From positions 45,926-107,248 of the forward strand of contig NW_019091681.1 in assembly GCF_001949145.1 (NCBI RefSeq): 61,323 nucleotides of DNA, given 5' to 3'. Position numbers and translations under genes: made by a program. The notes beneath the pieces are model-generated. The model was not told the origin of the DNA. It saw only the letters and a list, made by a program, of their open reading frames with translations, and did no database searches. Source of the stretch: Acanthaster planci (Eukaryota; Echinodermata; Asteroidea; Valvatida; Acanthasteridae). Every line of letters starts with the position of its first letter. The first letter of the stretch is position 1. Positions 11,172-22,300 of this stretch are shown piece after piece.

Positions 11172-11775
11172 TAGGGTGCACCAAACTAATTCAACTAGCT
11201 CCATTGAAAAGAGATTTGTTTGTAGCCCCATTCCGGACAACTGAAGTCCCTGAGGCCTCTCAAACAAAACAAAGTGTTTTGGGGCCCTTCAGATTTCATT
11301 TAATTTTCAAATTTTAGTCTGTTATTTAATGAATCTTTAAACGCCCCAAACAAACTCATCCTCACAAGTGAACTTTCCAAGTCCGGGCATTTTTCAGATG
11401 AAATCCCTCGCATTTCTCGGGCTCTTTTGACAATTTTTCAATAATATCTTTCTCTGCTTTGCCCCTAGCCACACACGTGGGGCTGTAGTGGCTCTCTTTT
11501 ACAACCTGTCTTTTGTCTCTCGCCGCCACAGCCCTACTCCAAGGCATGTCTTAAATGCCTGAAATCCCAACTGCAGGATTGTCACAAACTTTGAATCCTA
11601 ATATCTTCCGAAATGAGAACGATTTGACTATTTCACTGAGGGCCCACACCGGCGTATTCCTATCCTCAGAGTCTGGACTTTTAAATGAGCCCCCTAAAGC
11701 TTTCCCAAACCGTTTTTCTTCCCGATGTATTTATATGCTAACCATGGGCGGCGCCATTTAAAAAACGAAAGCAGC
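11172..11775. repeat. Dispersed repeat, related to 28098-28216 and 30600-30850
   Basis: The first part starts AGGGTGCACCAAACTAATTCAA and resembles the TIR family in phrasing. The second part (about 11553-11770) is the reverse complement of 30600-30850: both contain ATGCCTGAAAT, CTGCAGGATTGTC, a TTCCGAAATG segment and a CTCAGAGTYTGGACTTTTA segment. The end, CCATTTAAAAAACGAAAGCAGC, recurs at 28101-28123. It looks like a non-autonomous transposon or a degenerate retro-element. Confidence 0.6.
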
Positions 11776-12804
11776 TCTTCTTGGCGTACCAACACAGTGC
11801 GTAGTACGACAAATAAATCTTAAACCATGAAACATATCGTATGATATTTGCTATTGCCTTGGTAAGTGTCAATACAAACTGCGCAGTTAACATTCATAGT
11901 TATAAACATACATAGTTCAATCCAATAACGTCAGCAATACTAACCATAGAAAGACCTGATTCACATGCAGAATATATATTCGAAAACTATATTGAGTATA
12001 TTGCGCATTTGGTTCTCTGCATGGAGGGTTTCGTGGCCCAATCATATGATAGCCATTTGCTAAGAAATGTGTCCTGCACCGTACATGATGTCATCTGCAA
12101 GAAGCCTAAGATGCTGGGATGAATTGAAGGAGTCACCTAAATTGCAGTGAATTAGGGAGCTTATTTTCTTCAAAATGGCGACGTGCTCCTGCAGTATTAG
12201 AGGTGGACCATTTTGAACAAATGTTTTCACCCTGTAAGTGTTAATGTCTACTCTAACTTGACTAAAAGGTAAACGACTCGTGTAAATCAAAATCCAACTT
12301 GACGTGTATTAGAGAATGTGTAGTGTTCCAGCTGGATGCGAATTACGGAATCCATCTTTTACACGTTTTCGTCGCAGTACATTTTTTTTTACAGGAGTGA
12401 AGCCTTAAGGATTTTTAGAGTAACCTTTGTAGCGCCCATTTTTTAAAGACAGTTGAGCCCATGTCTACTTTTCCCACTGCGGTGCTATATGCACGCAGAA
12501 AAGAAAACGTCAGTTGAATGATAAACACTCTGTACTTTTTACAGGTTTCACAAACATGGCGGTGCGTGATTACACAAGCCAACCTGACGAGCTGGAAGAC
12601 AACGTGAGGAAACAGCAAGAGAAAGAGCGAGACTAAAGATCATGAACCGTAGAACAGACCTCAGGACAAGGCACATTGCCATCAAAAGATTAAAATCGAA
12701 GTCTGATATATAAAAAAGCTTCTAAAATAAAAAGAGTTGTATCGTGAATCGCTTCAAGCGAAAATTGCATTCATACAAACTGACAAATCAGTGGGGAGGG
12801 GGCG
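11776..12804. other. 5' flank of the main gene, with a possible upstream exon
   Basis: No other gene is visible. At 12555 an ATG opens a 26-codon frame starting MAVRDYTSQPDELEDN. It follows a T-rich tract ending TTTTTACAG (12535-12543) and contains a possible GTGAGG donor at 12603. This could be a leader exon or upstream ORF of the gene starting near 13103. No TATA box is evident. Confidence 0.35.
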
Positions 12805-13361
12805 ATGGCGTCTACTTGTCAACTAGACCCTGAACAGGAGCAGGTTGAGCCGGACTGGCCTCATCTCAAGCGAAGTTGCGAAGTACTGTAGACGCCGGGG
12901 AATGGAACCCAAACAACCTCATTATAGGGCCACTCAAAGAACAGGAACCAGTGGGTGAAAATACAACAAACATCAGAGAAGTGAGCTTCACACCAGGCAC
13001 CTCGACCTTGCTCGATTTGAAACAGGAGCTTGGACAAAAGGCGGGCGCAAGTCAAGACTAACACCTGCAAGAGACGATACAGCATCAAGCTCTCAACAGG
13101 GGATGACTGAGCTACGATACCGACATGAACAAAATGAAAAAGAGTCATACAGGTTTGATACTCGATTTCAGCTGAAAGATCACGAGCGCGAGACAGAGAC
13201 GATGGCATCAGCTGAGCCTCAGCTGTGTCTGACTCTGGAGCAGTTTTTGAGTTCAGATATCCCTTACTCGTCACTAGAGCAAAGAAGTGTTCTTAGTCAC
13301 CAGAAAGCTGATCAGGAGCTAGGAGCCAAAGCTGAGCATCAGACTCGCGACACTACTCAAG
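12805..13361 (+). CDS. Exon 1 (N-terminal region), start uncertain
   Basis: The frame used is open from 12959 to the AAG|GTAAAC donor at 13361/13362 (phase 1); the first ATG in it is 13103. It is polar, with acidic and Gln/Glu-rich segments, and has no known domain. Upstream, a different frame starts well at 12805 (MASTCQLDPEQEQVEPDW) and another at 12876-13061 reads like protein. Two single-base shifts, near 12880 and 13045, would connect all three. That pattern suggests sequencing errors, an allele with indels, or a decayed 5' end. A phase-0 acceptor (ATCAG at 12972-12976) is another possible entry into the correct frame. Confidence 0.55.
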
Positions 13362-16300
13362 GTAAACTTATGAATGGATCCAGAACCAAATTTTCGGGGC
13401 GGATCATGTTCTCCCGACCAGTACCCATTTCCAAGAAAAATGGACACATTTTGGGAATGTATTGGTACGTTTAGACTACTGATAAAATTTGATGTCATTG
13501 GCACATTCGTGCTCTCTCTAAAGGGCTAACAAGCATAGTACATATACATGTACAGGAACATTTGAAATAATCCGCACCCCACGCCTGCTCAATCTTTAAT
13601 CCGAAACCGGCATTCCTTACAGCACTCCGCAATCAAGAGACTTCTTGAGGTAACCCCAGATATCAATAGATTGCTTGTGCCTGCTTCCGATTCCCTATAA
13701 CAATTAGCTAGAGGCAAGTACCGATTACCTCTCTCTGACCAGTTTCTCACTACTTCCTGAACCGGGCACACATTATTTTTGGTTCCTCTCTCTTGATGGT
13801 TTCCTTACGCTTCGGCATTTTGAATGCAGCCCAGCAATGATAACCCCCCATTTACGTTCAAAACTCCAAATAGCACACCCCTTTACGTGATGAATAACAA
13901 AATGCACATGCCCACTGTCACGAGAAAGGTCCGATGACGCAACCTCATTCCCATGGGTACAATCCTGCCATGCCATGCTGATCCCTGTGAAGGGTCGCGC
14001 ACACTGTCTACCCATGGAGTCGAATTCTTAGAACATATTCATTGCTCTGAATTGCCGAAGAAACGTAAAATTACTTTTTTTAATCGTGCAAACGCAATAT
14101 GTATCGATATCATAACGATAAAACATATCTAATATTGCCCTACCCTGACAAGGTGTCATTATTTAAACTCTTCAATGTACGACCTCCTTTCTCAGAAAAT
14201 CCAATGAAACATGACGTACGTTTGTTTTTAACTGTACAAATGTAGTATTCATTGTTAAAATAGCGATAAAAACAAAAGCAATGCCAAGCATAGCACTAGT
14301 CAAAGGTAGCTTATAGAGTTTGTTAAGAACACCTAAAGATCATATGCCGTTCATTTCTCAAAATTTTCTTTTTGCAAATCAGGAAGTAACGTCGACATTT
14401 TGATGTGTTACTTTTTCAGTGTCTGCCCACTGCACTGAAGCTACCTGATAACTTTAAAAACCTGTTAGGCCTACACGTGATATTTAAACATTTTTACTCA
14501 AGCTTGAGTATTTGCTTTTTCTGAACGTACATGTAGCATGATGAAGTCCTGTTTTATTACAGATTGTTCGCATACCTCTGGTCGACCATCAATTAGCATA
14601 TCAGTTGATCAACCAAGTACATTTAAATCACAGCAACTGACCACAAATGCTGTCATCTCTGACCCACAGACACCAGGCAGCAAACATTATTAGAAATACA
14701 TGCTTACCAATTTATTTGTTTCAGTTGTCTTAATTTCTTTCAACTATTGGAAACAGTCCTGAGCGAGACGATTCGCTCTAAATCGTAAAATAATAAGTAT
14801 TTATCTTGCAGATCTTTTCAGGTATGACCGTTTAAGACATAGATGGAATGTCTGTTCCAACGAGTCTCTATCTCGCTTCATCTGTTTTTCTTCAGTGTTA
14901 GACGATGACATTTCCTCGCGCATAGCTACACCTCTCGGTCTAGATGAGTGGAAGAAGCTTGCCATTCCTCTTGGCTTTGAAGGGAACATATTAACCAATG
15001 TTATTGAGGCCTTCTTTCCTAACCAATGGAAAGAACAATTCTCCTTCATGCTAGAGGCATGGAAACAGTTCCGAGACATTCGTAAAGATCAGGTCCAGGA
15101 AAAGCTCTGCGTAGCATTGAAAGAAATTAGCAAAAAGGGCCTAGCAGATCCACTGCAGCATCCAGGTAGGTTAATTGTATTCACAAGATAAAAGTGATAT
15201 GCTTCACACAACGCCCACTAATCCATTCCTAATGTTTCTTCAAATAAATGAACGCTTTAGGCTAATCCTGTAATCTGGTAAATTGTAGCTGTTATAAAAG
15301 GATTGTTTGCCCATATAGACTATATGGAATGCTAATATGGCCAGCAGTATCGGCAAAAGGATGCACTGTTGTAGATTAGGGTAATGAATAAATATAAGAC
15401 AAATATTTAAAAATAAGACACTTCCCAATGAAATCAGACCAATTAACTCTTCTGCTTTCAGTGCAGTTGAAATCCACAAAGTCAAACTGTATTTTACATG
15501 TAGTATATTTAGCCCCGTTTCAAACAATGGGAGGTGTCAAGAAGTGGAAATAGAATGTGATCGGTGAGATTTAAGATGGTTGACTTTTCGGCTCACCTGT
15601 AGACGAAATTAGCCGTGCTTGAGTCGAATCCGGACGTAACATGTAAGCTGACCTGCCATTTTCATAGACAGATAGTTACAGTATTTGAAATGCAAATACA
15701 TTATAGTCTCCAAAACAATTTCCCTGCTTTTTCTGTTGGTATAAGGAGAGAAAATGCAAACTTCCGAATTTAAACTCTCTGTTGATTCGCTTTTTATTGC
15801 AGGAGGAATAATGTACCGCAGTACAACATGTGTTTAAATGCAACAAAACAAAATACAAGTGCCATTTTAGTCAATCAAAATGTGACGTAATAGATACTAT
15901 ATTGTGAGTGTAATTCTTTTTGTTCCAAGGAGGGAATCTGTCTTCTGAAACATTCGAGGCTAAATAACTCCGACGTCAACTGGTCCGTTGCTTTGTGAAT
16001 GTTTATATCTGTGTGCTATCTATCTGATGCAGCATTATTTCATGTGGTCAATTCCTTTTTTTCAGGTCATTGATTGCAGTGCTCTCAATGGTAAATGGGG
16101 CAGAGGAAATTAAAAAAGCCATGTCACCTGCCCCACTCAAAATGTGATTAACAAAGTCACAAAGCCTCAGCATTCTAAAAGGCCGTAAAAGACTACAAAT
16201 AGAAAATTGTAGTTGATCCCTCCCCTTTCACTAAGAATTGCATTTTTTTTACAGCCGATGAAGTTTTGTTTGAGCCGGCAAGAAGACTCGGCCAAGAATG

Positions 16301-19300
16301 GACAGAACTGGCTTCTTTCCATAGTTTTAGCAGTGAAGAAACAGGCCTAAGCAGCGTGGAGGGATGTCAACTTGCTGAAGCATCCTTCTCTGTAAGAAAG
16401 TGGAATTCCCACCCGGACAGGAATAATTCTCAATTTGGAAAACTTTGCTATGCAATAGCGATCATCAGCCAAGCTTATCTTGTATCTCAAGATCTTCATG
16501 CTACAGGTATTGCTAAAGGTTAATAAAGTCCAGTCAGTAAAGTAGAAGAGGTAATTTTCAAGGGCATAGGAGCCATTCACATCATGTAATACTGGCAAGT
16601 TGGTTGAAAATGGATGTGTTCTTCTAATTTAATTAAAATCAGCCTTGCCTTGTACGAAAATTTTAACGACGTACAAATTCAACATACTTCCTTGGCATCA
16701 CAGAACCGGTTAACGTTAATCCTGAAAACGTACAAACTTATTTCAAATGCCGTCATTCCCAAAGGTCACTTGAAAGGCGCAGATAATTACTTGGACAAAA
16801 GAAACGAAATTTTATTCATCATTTTTCAGCATCATTTTATTAAAATTGGTAGGTTAGGAGCCTCCAGAAAATTAGGAATATCTGCATCTTCTGTGGTGCA
16901 CTTAACCGAAATAACATGGTCTTCTGAAAACGCAATGTTCCTCAATATCGCTTTATCGTGTATTCATTTTAGAATCACACCAAAAGGTGCTGGTCTCGGT
17001 ATCTAAACAATTTGGACCCAAATGGAAGGAGTTTGCTCTCCTGCTTGGCTTCAGTGCGTCATCAGAAAGTGATGAAATCATGAAAGAAAACCTCGGCAAT
17101 GACACAACTCGATCTTTGGTCTTGCTATGGAAATGGAAACAACGCGTACACATGACAAGAGATCAGCTTGGACATCTGTGCAGTGCAATGACAGACCTTG
17201 GCAAGGAGCATCGTCTACAGCTTTCACTTCGACCTCACCGAGGTACTGCATCCACAGATCAAAATTGATAAAATCGGGGTGATGATAAGGCATTAGCCGT
17301 TGTAGTTTTGGCATTGATTTTTTTCAATCCATTTTGCAAGTACTTAACCCTCTGCATAGTCGACTTATACATGTACATGTATCTATCTTTTGTGGACAAA
17401 TCAAGTCAAACAGTGCCAATGGCGTCGAATGATTTAGTCCAGTTGACGAAACTCTTTTTACTTAAGTCTAAAGATAAGAATAAATGAAGTGATACCAAGT
17501 GTCATTTTGGCAAAACCCTCAGAAAAGCAATTGGGATGTAAAAAATCCAATTTTCAACTTTTTTCAATAACCTTTTCATTTTTAGTTCGATTAAGCTGAT
17601 TTTTTAAAAAAAATTCTCACTCTATCCATACGCTTCAAGACTGCAGAGTCCCTTTAACGTTGCTATAAACAGCTGGTGAGTACGGAGCCTTGACAGACAG
17701 GCTTTCCACTCTAGCCCATGGATTCCTTTGGGAAAGCTTGGCCCTGGCCCAACCATGTAAACGAGCTCACAGTGTCTGTTCTTGTGCCGCCCTGACAGTT
17801 ATAAACAATCCCCGCCCTTTTGCCTCTGGCTTCGTGGAACTTAAGGGCTATTCTATGGGAGGTAAATCATGTCTGGGGCTTGACTGGGGGGGGGGCTTAC
17901 GTGGCCAAAGTGGGGATCGGCTTATAAGTGCTGCAACCATGCAATGTACATGTGGGCCTACTACCAGACCCCCCCCATCAAAATCTAACATAAACTGTCG
18001 TGTAGGTGTTTCCTGGAGCTCGAATAATCCATTTGAAGAGGTTGAAGGTGCTTTAGGCCCCTCCCAAGGCGGCTGTTTACTTTCTGAGTGGATATAGAAT
18101 CCATTCATGTGGGTTGTACCCGTTTTTCCTTTGCTCGCAGGGGTTTGGAGTTGTCAAAAATATGAACTATTGAATTGGAAGTCGTGGTTTTATTCGTTTT
18201 GGTTATAAGAACGCTTGTCACACATATCCTAGCGCTGCGAGTTGAAATATTTCAGGCAGTTCTACTTACTTGAATAAATTTGCCCCGAATGCTTTGAATT
18301 CATTTCTCAGGAAGATTAGAGTCACACCGAGTTCAACTGTCGGAAAGCACGGCGTTGCAGCCTGAATCAGCAGTGACAAGTGATGTAGAAATACTGCCTG
18401 ATGTCCATACCAAAGATGTACGTTTTTGTCAGTGCTGTCACCAATTTGAGATTGTACCATTTAATCTTCTTCTCCCAGTTACTTTGTGTGTTCTGAGTCA
18501 TTGAACGTTTTAGTAGGTCAAGCACATATGCCACCTAACAAACGTTAGAATGAAAGCTGCGCTAAACGAACGTTTAAGACCTACCAAGCGCATATTTATT
18601 CTCCTTTATTTAATAAAATTCTAGAGATTACAATTTCGAATTCGTACTTTTACTGTCAATCAGGATTATTTAGTCACCTAAACATTTTCGCCAGTGAAAA
18701 TTCTTAAAACTAGGGAAACCATATTGGCAACGCTACAGCGTGGCGGTACGTTATGTTCATTTCTAAGTTCACTGCCTCGTGAAAACGGCATATATTGCAT
18801 CGTAATCTCCTTGGAGCAAAAATTCTGTCCCTTTCCGAAAACCAGAAATGCGGTTACGTTCAACTTTGCCCCATGGAGAACATCGAGATTCTTCCTGATT
18901 TGAATAAATTTTGTCAAAATGATTTCATCAAGATTCCGAGTGTAGGTAGCGTTGTTTATAAGGCAAAAAGAACAAACAACAAATTTTCATGAAAACGTTG
19001 ACGAAAGGATCCTACCATGCAGTTTATACTCATTTGGTACAATGATGTTCAGGTTCTATAACTTCCATTCTTGGCTCATTATCAATGAAATTATTCACAT
19101 CTTGTTAAGGCTAATCTATAATGAATGTGCTAGCTGGGTTTGTTGGGTAGTTATCGAACTTGCATTTGCTCTAATGTTTGATGCATTTTGCGTTTCAGTA
19201 AAGTATGATTTAAACCAGTATGTTAATCTCACGACACTTCATAATTCATTAGATCTTCTACTTGGAGGTTCTGTGATCATGCATATGCTATGTGAGAAGT

Positions 19301-22300
19301 TCTCAAGTGGCATAGTGTAATTCGACCAGCAGAATTAGAAGCCATTACTGCGGTGGCACAACGCTCGTGGACAGATGATTCGCGCGCGTTACATGACTCT
19401 TCGACCAATAGGCTTTCGTGATTTGCCAAATGCACGCGCGCGTCGACCTGAAGAATGTGCGTGTGAGTGCGGTGCCACCACAGTTATGGCGTCTAACTGG
19501 ATTGGTCTATACAAATGCAGAGGTATAATGCAGATTCCGTACACTGAGCTTGTGTTAAAACAAAATTCTTCTTTCGTTATGATTTGCGACATATAAACAT
19601 TTCAGATATCTTCAGAGAGTAACTCACAGCAACCACCATCCCGCCTTCAAATGATCCTTGATGAATATCATTCACAAACAAGTGACTTCAGTGATGAGGA
19701 ACTTCTTGACACGTGCTTTCAGTTACCTTACATCGCCATAGGGCACTTCAACGAGAGCGGTGGAAGCCTGTCTTTAGATAACTACGGTGTTCACCTCACT
19801 ATTCCGCCTGGTGCTATACCTCCCGGCCCCCCTCAGGAGGTCTACATCTATGTCGACCCATCTGCACTGCTGACCGATGGGGACGACCCGACAAAGATCG
19901 CACTTTCGAGACGCGTCAAATGCGGCCCTACAGGGTTGAAGTTTGCGGAAAGTGTGGTATTGTCCTTCCCTCATCAAGCTGATGTAACAAGTATGGATCC
20001 CAAGGGGTTCAGCGCCAGAATGTGTCAAGACGATGACTCGTCAAAGACGTGGGAAGAGTTCGATGAAAATTTGGTCGTGGTGACCAAAGACAGGGTAATT
20101 CTCTTTGTAAATCACTTCACATGGTACGCGCTGGAGTTCTTAATGAAACTGATGTCATTGGGGAGCAGTAGCAAACGGCTTCTAGTGGCTGCCTACGGAG
20201 ACAACTTCGTGCGCAACGGACGAACATACCAATTTCGGGTGTGGGTTTTGAACGACGATGAAGCAGTCAAAAAGGTAAGACCTCGAGAACGTCTCGAAAC
20301 TTCAATTTTAACTAAGTTGTGCTCAGTTATTGAAGCATTCTTCAATCTCAGTAATCTTGTGAGTGATATTTACGCATTCTTTGGTAGTCTGATATTTAAA
20401 ATCAAATTCTAACCATTTGAAAATAATGTCCAACTGATTGTGTTGCCAATGAGCCATTTCCCATCCTTAATCTTGAATATGGATATGGGCAAAATCCATT
20501 AAGAAAGTGACAGTGCAGAAGCCTGCATGATTTTTCTTTTACTTTTAACAAAACAGAAAACGATGTCACTGCTTTTAGTGCATTTTTGACAATGTGGCCC
20601 AAATCAGGATTTTTGGTTCATTCTTCTGTTAAAAGGTAGTGTTGGATTGATTGAACGTTGCAGATAGTTCGTGAAGGCTGCAAGATTGGTCTTTCACTTA
20701 TTCTCTCTATTAATTACATGCACACAGAATGTGGAAGCTGATGAGAAGTTGAACAGATTGGATGGTTTCCGGAACCTTTTGTTTAGGTGGGGCGGGGGCG
20801 GAGTGTACGTTAAACTTTCTCAGTTCCCTGATGGATGTCAAGTGCCTGAAGGAGAAGAACAGGTAAGACTGCATTGTACCCAGTTCATTAGATCTTAGAT
20901 GTCCGTTTAGGTCACTGACATGAAATGAATAAAATAAAACGGGCACTTCTCAAATGAAAGCATATACATGTATCTTAGCTTCTTAGTAGTTGTTCGTATA
21001 TACGTGATAATGGAAATAGATCAAATGATTTTCTGTTTGTTTTAGCAGATTATCGACGAGACAAAGATAAGCAATCATCCATCAAACTCTGTGACATTTA
21101 CCCTGCGTCAACTATCAAAGCTTCATGGTGGTGACGACCTGTACTGTTCTGTGGAAACGTACCAGAAACGTGCAGATGGAGACTCCAGAAAGCAAAGCAA
21201 AAGTTGCCTTTCTATTTGCGCTGCTGTAAGTTCTCATCAATGCGACGTCGCTAATTAGAAGAACCAATCAGTAAAAGTGAGAGGTCGAATGTTATCAGCA
21301 ATTTTACTATTTATATGCTTAAAGGAAACTTTGATTTATAACAATTTTACCTTAATTCTTTGCAGATAAAGACAGAAAACTGTGCTGAGATGACTGCCCG
21401 TGATCGTGGTGTTGCTGTCGGCAATGCAGCGGTGAGAAAACAGAAACATATTCACACCTTACACTAAGGGGAGCCTTACATTAGAGGCAACTCATCAATA
21501 AGTCATTATTTTAATTTCTTATTAATTCGAACAATTGTTAATTTGTGTCTAAATTTCATGCCAAGTACAATTTAGAGCAGTCATCTGTCGCAAATGTTCC
21601 TCAATTCAAACAAGACAAAACCATATATGCCCATCACTGCACAATAAATAGGCATATTTACTTGCACTTTGCCAGCTGAAGAACTAACTAATTAAACACA
21701 TACGGTATGTTGGTTTTTCTGCAGCTAATGCAGTCTACATCATCGATTGGAGCAGAAAGCAATGGCACGACCACAAGTCTCCAGGTAAAAGGCAGGAAAA
21801 AACCAAGTGCTACAGACTTAAAATAGATTCTACAGACTTAAGATTATAATAGAATCAGACCCGTTTTCTTTTATTTTCCTTCATTGAGATTCTTTTTTTA
21901 CAGTTATTACGTGAATCTCCGAATCTAAAATGTTTCAAAAATTATTATAATTTGCACGAGTAGAAACAAAGCGGCAACTATTCAAGATACGTGGACTTAT
22001 TTTTCTTTGAATGATCAGGACGAGATCAAGAATGGTTTCTCCAAACGAAGACGTGAGGGCAACGGTCACTGTGGAGACCCGAAGAAAAGTTTTGATTTGT
22101 ACAAGGAAGTGCAGCAGCAATTGAAAGGACAAAATGGTAGCGGTGACAGCTGCAGAATCTTCGTGACTTTACACAGTGACCAAGTCCTGTGCATTCAGAA
22201 GCCTGGTATACGTAGAGAAATAACACCGACGGAATGCAACAAAATTGTTCAAGAGATCACCAGGGTAAGTTGTAAAACCGGTAGCAAGGTTTCTCTCTGA

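Noticed and set aside
17690-18097. 135-codon frame in intron 4 as an extra exon
   Set aside because: It contains G and C homopolymers, has no domain, and exons 4 and 5 already join in phase without it.
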